A stretch of 64,000 bases of DNA from UBA7332 sp051652645 (lineage in GTDB: Bacteria; Bacteroidota; Bacteroidia; Bacteroidales; UBA7332): the NCBI GenBank assembly GCA_051652645.1, contig JBOFUP010000072.1:1-64000 (forward strand), in the 5' to 3' direction. Shown piece by piece: positions 45,077 through 52,761 of the stretch. The translations under genes were made by a program, and so were the position numbers. Within the stretch, counting starts at the first letter, position 1. Each line of letters opens with the position of its first letter. The notes beneath the pieces were generated by a model. That model did no database searches and was not told the origin of the DNA. It saw only the letters and a program-made list of their open reading frames with translations.

Positions 45077-46459
45077 ATGAAGAAAATCTTCTTGACCGTC
45101 GGTGCAATAGTAATTGCTGCTACGGGGGTGTTTGCTTATCAGCGACACACCAACACAAAAACCCTCGAATCACTTACTTTAAACGAACAAGTAAAACACA
45201 TCTTGACAAGCAATCGATGCTTAGATTGCCACTCACACTCTCCCGAACTACCGTTCTATGCTTCACTACCTATAGCTAAGGATATTGTTGAGAAAGATGT
45301 AACGAACGGATATCGCTACATTGACCTTGAGAGCGTGATCCAAGAGATCAACAACGCAAGTGACCCTTCTGAAGTTAACATAGCAAAGATTGAACAAAGT
45401 GTAATCAATGCCTCTATGCCTCCAAAGAAGTTCACCACATTACATTGGCATAGCTCTCTCGACTCGAACGAAAAATCCATATTAATGGAATGGGTTAAAA
45501 CCAATAGAGCAAACCTATATTCTAATAGTCTAAGTGCGGAGAGTTTTTCAAACGAGGCTATATTCCCTATTGTTGATTCAATCTCTGTGAATCCAGCCAA
45601 AGTAGCACTTGGAGCTAAACTATTCCACGACACTAGACTATCGAAAGACAATACTATCTCTTGTGCCACGTGCCATAGTCTTGATTCGGCTGGTGTTGAC
45701 AGACTTCAATTCTCTAAAGGTATAAAGGATCAAATTGGCGGTATTAATGCACCAACAGTTTTCAATGCAGCATTCCACGTAGCTCAGTTCTGGGATGGAC
45801 GCTCTGCTGATTTGCAGGCTCAAGCCGGTGGTCCTCCTTTCGATATGCTAGAGATGGGGTCAACATCGTGGGATGAAATAATTGAAAAGCTATCTAAAGA
45901 CAAAGCCCTGACTGCTGAATTCATCAATATATACCCAGATGGATATACAGGCGACAACATAACAGATGCTATTGCTGAGTTTGAGAAGACACTAATCACT
46001 CCTAACTCTCGTTTTGACCTTTACCTAAAAGGTGATCAAACGGCTCTTGTTGCAGATGAGATTGAAGGTTATGAACTCTTCAAGGCAAACAACTGCGCTA
46101 CTTGCCACGTTGGACAAGCCATGGGTGGACAATCATTTGAATACATGGGCATAGTAGCAGACTACTTCGCTGACAGAGAGATGAAAGCCGATAGGGATAT
46201 TATCAAGACAAAAGATCAAGGACACTTCAATGCCACGAACAACGAGAGCGATCTTCAAAGATTCAAGACTCCTAGTTTAAGAAACGTTGCACTAACTGCT
46301 CCATATATGCACGATGGTACAATAAATACCCTTGAAGAAGCTACACGGATAATGCTAAAATATCAACTCGGAAAAGAGCTTCATGAAAGTGAAGTAAACA
46401 AGATTGTTAAGTTCATGCATACTTTGAACGGACAATACAATGGTAAAGAGTTGAAATGA
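45077..46459 (+). CDS. three-haem cytochrome c peroxidase
   Basis: Periplasmic peroxidase reducing hydrogen peroxide with electrons from the respiratory chain. After a signal anchor (about 1-20) come three CxxCH haem sites: CLDCH at residues 48-52, CATCH at 196-200 and CATCH at 340-344. The first belongs to an N-terminal haem-binding domain (LDCHSHSPELPFYASLP); the other two form the di-haem CcpA/MauG-type core with RFKTPSLRNVALTAPYMHDG. At 460 aa it is longer than classic di-haem CCPs because of the extra domain. It is probably co-transcribed with resB-ccsA. Confidence 0.9.
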   Translation: MKKIFLTVGAIVIAATGVFAYQRHTNTKTLESLTLNEQVKHILTSNRCLDCHSHSPELPFYASLPIAKDIVEKDVTNGYRYIDLESVIQEINNASDPSEVNIAKIEQSVINASMPPKKFTTLHWHSSLDSNEKSILMEWVKTNRANLYSNSLSAESFSNEAIFPIVDSISVNPAKVALGAKLFHDTRLSKDNTISCATCHSLDSAGVDRLQFSKGIKDQIGGINAPTVFNAAFHVAQFWDGRSADLQAQAGGPPFDMLEMGSTSWDEIIEKLSKDKALTAEFINIYPDGYTGDNITDAIAEFEKTLITPNSRFDLYLKGDQTALVADEIEGYELFKANNCATCHVGQAMGGQSFEYMGIVADYFADREMKADRDIIKTKDQGHFNATNNESDLQRFKTPSLRNVALTAPYMHDGTINTLEEATRIMLKYQLGKELHESEVNKIVKFMHTLNGQYNGKELK

Positions 46460-46501
46460 TAAATACAAGCATAAATTACCATTACTACTAGGTAAAACAC
46501 A

Positions 46502-46551
46502 AAATTGCATCCCAAATAGTCTATTTAATGACTTATTTGGGATGCAATTTC
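46502..46551 (+). terminator. terminator after the cytochrome c peroxidase gene
   Basis: AAATTGCATCCCAAATA pairs with TATTTGGGATGCAATTT, with a small bulge toward the loop. It is followed by a short T-rich run and lies about 40 bases after the stop. Confidence 0.75.
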
Positions 46552-46755
46552 TTATAGTATATATACTGTTTTACGGCCTTTCACGTATCAAAATGAGACG
46601 TGTAATCAAAGCATACGACTAACCACAGTCAAACTATATCATATAATGAGTGAGAGATCTAATACGACCACGAGTTTGAGCATTGATTACTCATTTATCA
46701 AGTCTCACTACCTACAAATAAATAAATCGCCATATCCACATTAGGGTTGAATTGA

Positions 46756-47877
46756 TCAATAGTCCTTACCTGACCTACTCTCTAGCCTACCCTTCCAATA
46801 TCCATTTGCAAAAGAGATAAACTCCTCTTGATTACACACAGGTGCAGAGATACGTTTTATTAGAGAAGAAGATACAAAACCTTTTGTAGCTAACTGCAAA
46901 CCAGCTTGGCGTAAATCATCTAAAAGCTGAGATTGCAGATCAAGCAATGATGGATTATTAAAGAGATACATTATAGCTGGACGTAGCAGCTCTGCTGCAA
47001 CAAAGCGATGATCATTGTGAGCTAACGCTCTGAAGTGAGATCGCAAGGAATCAAAATGTGAGAGTTCTGGAAATCCACATAATGACAGTAAAACCAAAGA
47101 TTGATCTTCTCGCATCCTTCTAGTTGGATGACAAACGGTATCTACTCCCCTCATCATAAATGGATGTAAAGAGGATACATGCCTATCAAAATAACACTTC
47201 AGTTTGTCGGGCATACCATCTGCATAGAGCGGAAAAGCATATACAACCATATCTGCACTATCTAGTAGATTAGCCAAAAGAGCATGATCATCACTATCTT
47301 TGAAAATACAATCACCAGCATTTCGTTGCCAACAATGCCAACATCCTGTACATGATTTGATTCGATAATCTGATATATCAACCGTTCTAACATCGATAGT
47401 ATTGACACCTCTCAGTCCCTCAACCAAGGCGGATGTTAATAGAGCTGTATACCCGTGCTCCTTACGCGGGGAAGCTGTAAGTACTACAACACTCTTTGGA
47501 ACCCTAGCAATCCTCTGACTTACTGGGATTAGATCTTCCAATGGAGAATCCAAATGCATAGCTGGACGTAATAACTTAAAGAGTGAGCTATCCCCTTGAA
47601 ATTTCAATCTTCTAGTTATTATTCCCCAAAGAGGATTTAACCTACCAGATGAGAGCTTTAGCCAATCATTAAAATCACATCGTAGTGATGCATCAAATTC
47701 TGGAGAGTGTGACCTATGAAGCTCTACCCCTTTTGAACCAATCATCACAAAGCACTCTAGATCTATATCTTGAAAGTAAAACTGTAATATACGATCTTCT
47801 TGATGAGAATCGACCATTACTAGCTCCACCATAGCAGACATTGCCTCATAAGGGTTGAGAATACGTTTCTTTTTCAT
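46756..47877 (-). CDS. SCP2-like domain fused to NADPH-dependent FMN reductase
   Basis: A fusion of 373 aa. The first 110 residues look like an SCP2/sterol-carrier-type domain (ILQFYFQDIDLECFVMIGSKGVEL, then DASLRCDFNDWLKLSSGRLNP). From about 130 a flavodoxin-like NADPH-dependent FMN reductase follows, with the flavin phosphate loop VVLTASPRKEHGYTA, a cysteine-rich CTGCWHCWQRNAGDC as in iron-sulfur flavoproteins, and DMVVYAFPLYADGMPDKLK. The order suggests a hydrophobic-ligand module guiding a redox enzyme. The substrate is unknown. Nothing adjacent explains the role. Confidence 0.75.
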   Translation of the reverse strand: MKKKRILNPYEAMSAMVELVMVDSHQEDRILQFYFQDIDLECFVMIGSKGVELHRSHSPEFDASLRCDFNDWLKLSSGRLNPLWGIITRRLKFQGDSSLFKLLRPAMHLDSPLEDLIPVSQRIARVPKSVVVLTASPRKEHGYTALLTSALVEGLRGVNTIDVRTVDISDYRIKSCTGCWHCWQRNAGDCIFKDSDDHALLANLLDSADMVVYAFPLYADGMPDKLKCYFDRHVSSLHPFMMRGVDTVCHPTRRMREDQSLVLLSLCGFPELSHFDSLRSHFRALAHNDHRFVAAELLRPAIMYLFNNPSLLDLQSQLLDDLRQAGLQLATKGFVSSSLIKRISAPVCNQEEFISFANGYWKGRLESRSGKDY

Positions 47878-47962
47878 CTTTAAGTAAGTGGTTTAAATAA
47901 TTCACAGAACAATATATAAATTATACGTTGCAATTCCAAATACTATCTTAAGATACAAAAAA

Positions 47963-47996
47963 ATAGGCTATTTGATATCTCTATCAAATAGCCTAT
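47963..47996 (-). terminator. terminator of second tRNA-Arg
   Basis: ATAGGCTATTTGATA (47963-47977) pairs with TATCAAATAGCCTAT (47982-47996) around TCTC. On the minus strand it is followed by a T run. It resembles the terminator of the first copy but is diverged. Confidence 0.88.
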
Positions 47997-48002
47997 CAAG
48001 GG

Positions 48003-48076
48003 TGATCCCGACAGGATTCAAACCTGTAACCTTCTGATCCGTAGTCAGATGCTCTATTCAGTTGAGCTACGGAACC
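48003..48076 (-). tRNA. tRNA-Arg (anticodon ACG), copy 2
   Basis: The reverse complement is identical over all 74 bases to the tRNA at 31103-31176: same acceptor, anticodon loop CTACGGA and discriminator A. The CCA end is not encoded. The copy lies in inverted orientation 17 kb away. Confidence 0.95.
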
Positions 48077-48111
48077 CTTTGTTAACCGTGATTGTCTCTC
48101 GATTACGGATA

Positions 48112-48142
48112 CAAAAGTAGTGCTTTTTTTTAGACCCACAAA
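48112..48142 (-). promoter_or_regulatory. promoter of second tRNA-Arg gene
   Basis: On the minus strand TTTG (complement of 48139-48142), a 19-base spacer and TACTTTTG (complement of 48112-48119) duplicate the arrangement of the first copy. The spacer ends AAAGCAC in both. Confidence 0.85.
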
Positions 48143-48227
48143 CTTTTGGTCAAATAATATTTGAAATAAGATTACACATAAAGCACTAACAGCTGGTAAT
48201 CATGGGGTATACACATATGTTAAAAAA

Positions 48228-48599
48228 TCACTCTTCCTCATCTTCTACCATATCACCCCAATGTAGCATTTCACTTTTTATTGCAAGAAGCTCTCTCTTT
48301 ACTGCTTCTAGGCGATCAATAATCTCAAAGTTCTTGGATACTCCCTGAGGATTTGCTTTCAACTTGGCCGCTGCACCTGGCAGAGTCATACCCTGCTCTT
48401 TTACTAAGTGCTTAAACTTGCGTATTAGCTCAATATCCTCTTTTGTGTATTGACGAGTCCCTCCGGCTGTCTTCTTGATACTAAAAATGTCCACCTCTCT
48501 CTCCCAAAATCTTAAGAGAGACTCATTGACACCTAGCAAAGCAGCTACTTCACTTATTGAGTAGAATAGCTTGAGTTTCTTGTTCTTGTGTAGTGCCAT
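48228..48599 (-). CDS. MerR-family transcriptional regulator
   Basis: A 123-aa DNA-binding protein with an N-terminal MerR winged helix (FYSISEVAALLGVNESLLRFWERE, GGTRQYTKEDIELIRKFKHL) and a short C-terminal coil ending EDEEE. It lacks effector-binding cysteines, so it does not look like a metal sensor. It lies 24 bases downstream of the M23 peptidase gene on the same strand, a pairing that suggests control linked to the cell envelope. Confidence 0.87.
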   Translation of the reverse strand: MALHKNKKLKLFYSISEVAALLGVNESLLRFWEREVDIFSIKKTAGGTRQYTKEDIELIRKFKHLVKEQGMTLPGAAAKLKANPQGVSKNFEIIDRLEAVKRELLAIKSEMLHWGDMVEDEEE

Positions 48600-48623
48600 C
48601 TGTTATATCTCTTTGTAACTATT

Positions 48624-49595
48624 TTAATCCATCATTACGCCCTGTGTAGAAGATAGAAGAACCATCTTATCATAATCTTGTGGAGATAGATCCATAAAGT
48701 AGTAATTTTGGGGATTGACGTGCTTACCTCGATAGATAACCTCATAGTGAAGGTGAGGGCCTGTTGATTTACCTGTATTCCCGACCTTACCTATGACTTG
48801 ACCTCGTTTTACAACAGCACCCTTCTTTACGCTGTAATCATTTAGGTGAGCATATTTTGTTTTATATCCAAATCCATGATTGATCACTATCGTCTTTCCA
48901 TAGCCCTGATCCCAATCAGCTTGCTCTACTTTACCATCACCTGTTGCATATACAGGAGTTCCTATTTTTGCAGTAAAGTCCATCCCCGTATGCATCCTTA
49001 CGGTCTTATATACAGGATCTATCCTCCTACCAAAACCTGACGACGTTTGCTTAAGGTCTTTGTTTAAAACAGGCTGTATAGCAGGAATTGCCATCAGTCT
49101 CACTTCTCTTGTGTTGAATAACTCTAGAAGTTCATCATATGAGTGAGATTGAATGAATAACTGCTTGTTAAGCAAATCCATCTTCTCGGCCGTATTCTTT
49201 ATAAGAGCTGAATTAGAGAGTGCATCAAACTCCTGATAACGGTTTGTTCTTCCATATTGTGCTGCCCTAAGCTCTGGAGGAATAGGCTCAGCTTGAAGCA
49301 TAACTCTATAAAGGTTATCATCTCGCATCTGCAATTCATTCATAATTCTTTGTGCCTCATCAATACGCTTAGAGAGTATCCTATTTTGTGTAGTTAAAAC
49401 ACTGATTTCTCTTTTAAGCATAGCCTCAAAGGGTGAGTCTATGTAGTAGGCCAAAAGAAAGAAAAGACCTCCACCCATTAGTATGGAGGTTATTAAGTAT
49501 CTTATTATCCCCCATGCTCGCTCTCCTGCTGTGGGGTAGACTCGCTCATATGTCAGTGTCTGGTTATTGTAACGGTAATATATCTTTTTGCTCAT
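48624..49595 (-). CDS. membrane-anchored M23-family metallopeptidase
   Basis: A peptidoglycan endopeptidase or activator of 323 aa. One N-terminal membrane helix (about residues 32-52, YLITSILMGGGLFFLLAYY) is followed by a coiled coil (VLTTQNRILSKRIDEAQ) and a LytM domain with the zinc ligands HTGMDFTAKIG (HxxxD) and GPHLHYEV (HxH). All four ligand positions are present, so it should be active. It is oriented away from alaS, with a shared divergent intergenic region of about 100 bases. Confidence 0.9.
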   Translation of the reverse strand: MSKKIYYRYNNQTLTYERVYPTAGERAWGIIRYLITSILMGGGLFFLLAYYIDSPFEAMLKREISVLTTQNRILSKRIDEAQRIMNELQMRDDNLYRVMLQAEPIPPELRAAQYGRTNRYQEFDALSNSALIKNTAEKMDLLNKQLFIQSHSYDELLELFNTREVRLMAIPAIQPVLNKDLKQTSSGFGRRIDPVYKTVRMHTGMDFTAKIGTPVYATGDGKVEQADWDQGYGKTIVINHGFGYKTKYAHLNDYSVKKGAVVKRGQVIGKVGNTGKSTGPHLHYEVIYRGKHVNPQNYYFMDLSPQDYDKMVLLSSTQGVMMD

Positions 49596-49665
49596 TGCTA
49601 ATACAAATTATGGCGGCAATAGCTTTTTTATGCCAAAATATATCGGCAAATATAGTCTAAAAGTG

Positions 49666-49673
49666 TACTTTTG
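49666..49673 (+). promoter_or_regulatory. -7 box upstream of alaS
   Basis: TACTTTTG matches TAnnTTTG and lies 26 bases before the alaS ATG. No matching -33 TTTG is seen 19 bases further up. Confidence 0.45.
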
Positions 49674-49699
49674 CAACTATAATACTAACTATATATTCT

Positions 49700-52318
49700 A
49701 TGTTGTCAGCAAAAGAGATCAGAGAATCTTACAAAAAGTTCTTTGAAGAGAAAGGACACCAGATCGTACCATCTGCACCGATGGTGATCAAAGACGATCC
49801 GACGTTGATGTTTACTAACGCCGGAATGAACCAGTTCAAAGATATTATTTTGGGCAATAGCCCTATAAAATACAGCCGTGTGGCTGACTCTCAAAAGTGC
49901 CTTAGGGTTAGTGGCAAGCACAACGACCTTGAGGAGGTTGGTATTGACACATACCACCACACAATGTTTGAGATGTTAGGTAACTGGTCATTCGGTGACT
50001 ACTTCAAAAAAGAGGCTATCGAATGGGCTTGGGAATATCTTGTAGATGTTTTGAAGCTTGACCCAAGTCGCCTATATGCTACGGTATTTGAAGGTTATGC
50101 ACCTGAGGGTCTTGAGCGAGACAATGAGGCAGCTGCTATTTGGGAGAAATTCCTTCCTGCTGATCGCATTATCAATGGCAACCGCAAAGACAACTTCTGG
50201 GAAATGGGAGACATGGGCCCATGTGGTCCTTGTTCTGAAGTACATATAGACCTTCGCTCTGAAGCCGAGCGTGCTGAGGTCGACGGTCTGACTTTGGTAA
50301 ACGAGAGCCACCCTCAGGTTGTAGAGATCTGGAACTTGGTATTCATGCAGTACAACCGTAAGGCTGATGGATCCCTAGAGGGACTACCAGCTCGAGTTAT
50401 TGACACAGGCATGGGCTTTGAGCGCCTAGCAATGGCCGTTCAGGGAAAAACATCAAACTATGACACTGATGTTTTCCAGCCAATAATACAGACAATGGCC
50501 AAAATGGCTAACGTAAGTTATGGTGTAAACGAGCAGACTGACATTGCTCTTCGCGTTATCGCAGACCACGTACGTACGATAGCTTTCTCTATTACAGACG
50601 GACAGCTACCTTCAAACGCAAAAGCAGGATATGTAATTCGCAGAATCCTTCGTCGCGCCGTACGTTATGGATACACATTCTTGGGCCAAACTAGCTCATT
50701 CATGCATAAACTACTACCTTCACTTATCGACACTATGGGTGACGCTTATGGTGAGCTAGTACAGCAAAAAGGGCTAATCGAGAAGGTTATCAAAGAAGAA
50801 GAGGAGTCATTTCTTCGTACACTAGAGACAGGTATTAAATTACTAGAGGGTGTAATGAACACAACTAAAGCTGAAGGAAAAACTGAGGTTAGTGGTGTTA
50901 CAGCATTCACTCTTTACGATACATACGGCTTCCCTCTTGACTTGACGGAACTTATCCTTAAGGAGAATCATATGAGCTGCAACATTGAGGAGTTTGATGC
51001 TCAAATGAAAATGCAGAAAGATCGCGCTCGCAACGCTGCGGCCATTGAAACGGGCGATTGGATTATACTAAAAGAGGGCGACCAGCTATTCGTAGGGTAT
51101 GACCTAATGGAGTGTGACACTGAGATCCTTCGTTACAGACAGATCAAACAAAAGAATCAAACCCTATACCAATTGGTTCTTGAAAAAACTCCTTTCTATG
51201 CTGAAAGTGGTGGTCAAGTTGGAGATATAGGAACTCTTTCTAACGAAGAGGAGTCATTGGTTATATCAACGGTAAAACGTGAGAACAACCTAGGCGTACA
51301 CTACACTTCTAAACTTCCAAAAGATCCAACTGCAACCTTCCGTGCTTCAATTGACATAGAAAAGCGTGAAGCTACAGCGGGCAATCACACTGCAACTCAC
51401 TTAATACACGAAGCACTACGTGAAGTGCTAGGCACACACGTTGAACAGAAAGGCTCACTAGTTACTCCTGATATGTTGAGATTTGACTTCTCCCACTTCC
51501 AGAAAGTTACGGATGAAGAGATTGCATTGGTGGAAAAAATGGTAAACCGCAAGATACGCCAGAACTTAGCTCTTGACGAATTCCGCAGCCTACCTATAGA
51601 CAAAGCAAAAGAGATGGGAGCAATGGCTCTTTTCGGTGAGAAATATGGTGATGATGTTAGAGTTATTCGCTATGGCTCGTCGGTTGAACTCTGTGGTGGT
51701 ACTCACGCTAGCTCTACTGGAGCTATAGGTATGATTAAGATCATAGCAGAGAGCTCTATAGCTGCAGGTATTCGCCGTATTGAGGCTATCTCTGGAGAGA
51801 AAGTTGAAGAATACATTACTCTTCAAAGCAATATACTTCGTGATCTTAGATCAATGCTTAACAACGCTCCAAATATTACTCAAGCTATCCGCAAGACCAT
51901 TGAGGAGAGTCAAGAGTTGAAGAAGGTTGTAGAAGAGATGATGAAAGAAAAAGCTGTACAGATCAAAAAAGGATTAGTACAAATGGCTGTTGAGATAAAT
52001 GGCATAAAAGTTATTCGTCTTGAAGGCAATTTCCCTGCTGAAATGGTTAAGAATATTGCATTTGAACTACGTGGAGAAATTACAGACAAGTTTATTTTTG
52101 CAGCTGCTACAACTGACAACAACAAACCTATGCTTACTGTAATGATGAGCGACGCTCTTGTTTCTGATGGTTTGAACGCTGGAGCTATCGTACGCGAGGC
52201 GGCTAAACTTATCCAAGGTGGCGGCGGTGGCCAAGCTCACTTTGCACAAGCTGGAGGGAAAAATTCAGATGGAACAAGTTCTGCTTTGAGTAAGATATTA
52301 GAAATCGCAGGTTGCTAA
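49700..52318 (+). CDS. alaS: alanyl-tRNA synthetase
   Basis: Charges tRNA-Ala. The 872-aa enzyme is full length. The class II catalytic core has MFTNAGMNQFKD, WEMGDMGPCGPCSE and RVIDTGMGFERL. The editing domain has the zinc motif HTATHLIHEALR and CGGTHASSTG. The C-terminal oligomerisation domain ends in GGGGGQAHFAQAGG. It is monocistronic, with its own hairpin terminator and a structured RNA gene after it. Confidence 0.97.
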   Translation: MLSAKEIRESYKKFFEEKGHQIVPSAPMVIKDDPTLMFTNAGMNQFKDIILGNSPIKYSRVADSQKCLRVSGKHNDLEEVGIDTYHHTMFEMLGNWSFGDYFKKEAIEWAWEYLVDVLKLDPSRLYATVFEGYAPEGLERDNEAAAIWEKFLPADRIINGNRKDNFWEMGDMGPCGPCSEVHIDLRSEAERAEVDGLTLVNESHPQVVEIWNLVFMQYNRKADGSLEGLPARVIDTGMGFERLAMAVQGKTSNYDTDVFQPIIQTMAKMANVSYGVNEQTDIALRVIADHVRTIAFSITDGQLPSNAKAGYVIRRILRRAVRYGYTFLGQTSSFMHKLLPSLIDTMGDAYGELVQQKGLIEKVIKEEEESFLRTLETGIKLLEGVMNTTKAEGKTEVSGVTAFTLYDTYGFPLDLTELILKENHMSCNIEEFDAQMKMQKDRARNAAAIETGDWIILKEGDQLFVGYDLMECDTEILRYRQIKQKNQTLYQLVLEKTPFYAESGGQVGDIGTLSNEEESLVISTVKRENNLGVHYTSKLPKDPTATFRASIDIEKREATAGNHTATHLIHEALREVLGTHVEQKGSLVTPDMLRFDFSHFQKVTDEEIALVEKMVNRKIRQNLALDEFRSLPIDKAKEMGAMALFGEKYGDDVRVIRYGSSVELCGGTHASSTGAIGMIKIIAESSIAAGIRRIEAISGEKVEEYITLQSNILRDLRSMLNNAPNITQAIRKTIEESQELKKVVEEMMKEKAVQIKKGLVQMAVEINGIKVIRLEGNFPAEMVKNIAFELRGEITDKFIFAAATTDNNKPMLTVMMSDALVSDGLNAGAIVREAAKLIQGGGGGQAHFAQAGGKNSDGTSSALSKILEIAGC

Positions 52319-52323
52319 AACCA

Positions 52324-52354
52324 ATATAAAGCGATCTAAATGATCGCTTTATAT
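52324..52354 (+). terminator. terminator of alaS
   Basis: ATATAAAGCGATC (52324-52336) pairs with GATCGCTTTATAT (52342-52354) around TAAAT, 6 bases after the stop. Confidence 0.75.
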
Positions 52355-52414
52355 GCTATCTAACATCTATTTGTTCATTTAACAGTAATAATGAAAATAT
52401 TTGTGTTAAAATAG

Positions 52415-52445
52415 TTGGTATAATTAGATTACCACACTATATTTG
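52415..52445 (+). promoter_or_regulatory. promoter of the structured ncRNA
   Basis: TTG at 52415-52417, a 20-base spacer and TATATTTG at 52438-52445. The predicted start about 5 bases downstream coincides with the first base of the RNA closing stem at 52450. Confidence 0.65.
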
Positions 52446-52449
52446 CATC

Positions 52450-52648
52450 GAAGAATCAGTCGTGCTGCTACGATTGGTAAACTCACAGTTTTAGTTTAAA
52501 AAACCGAGACAAGCTTTGGTTTCTAATGGCGGGCCGCGCCTTCGGGTAAACTTTATGTTCGGCGGATTACAGCGGAGATCGGGCACTCAAATCATGTCAT
52601 ACGGAGTTTTATTCATATCCTTAATGGTACGATTGGTTCTTCTTTTTT
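52450..52648 (+). ncRNA. structured roughly 200-nt ncRNA, 6S/Bacteroidales-1-like
   Basis: A promoter ends just before 52450. The first 14 bases (GAAGAATCAGTCGT) pair with 52629-52642 (ACGATTGGTTCTTC), and a T6 tract follows at 52643-52648, so the closing stem doubles as terminator. Internal G+C-rich hairpins occur around 52500-52570, including a CC-TTCG-GG turn. No ORF fits. The long closed rod and independent transcription recall 6S RNA, for which the Bacteroidales-1 motif has been suggested; I compared by memory only. The sequence TACGATTGGT occurs twice (52469 and 52628), so the 5' arm can pair in two ways. Confidence 0.62.
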
Positions 52649-52682
52649 CACTACTACAGACTCTTATTACAATATGAGATAT

Positions 52683-52719
52683 AAAATCCCGTGTATCATA
52701 TCGATATGCGGGATTTTTT
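52683..52719 (+). terminator. second terminator-like hairpin
   Basis: AAAATCCCG (52683-52691) pairs with CGGGATTTT (52709-52717), followed by T residues. It lies between the ncRNA and the protease gene and could back up ncRNA termination. Confidence 0.75.
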
Positions 52720-52723
52720 GTTA

Positions 52724-52731
52724 TATATTTG
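52724..52731 (+). promoter_or_regulatory. -7 box upstream of S41 peptidase
   Basis: TATATTTG matches TAnnTTTG and lies 30 bases before the ATG at 52762. No -33 element at the proper distance. Confidence 0.4.
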
Positions 52732-52761
52732 TGCGAAGTCGCAACTAAACATATAGAAACA

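Noticed and set aside
31103..48076. Integrated mobile element with defined attachment sites
   Set aside because: No integrase, transposase or direct repeats were found; the tRNA copies are inverted, not direct.
52450..52648. tmRNA, RNase P RNA or SRP RNA
   Set aside because: The tag-peptide, RNase P core and GGAAGGAAGCAGC-type SRP signatures are all absent.
52729..52761. TTG start extending the S41 peptidase
   Set aside because: It overlaps the -7 box and would bury the signal peptide; the ATG at 52762 is better.
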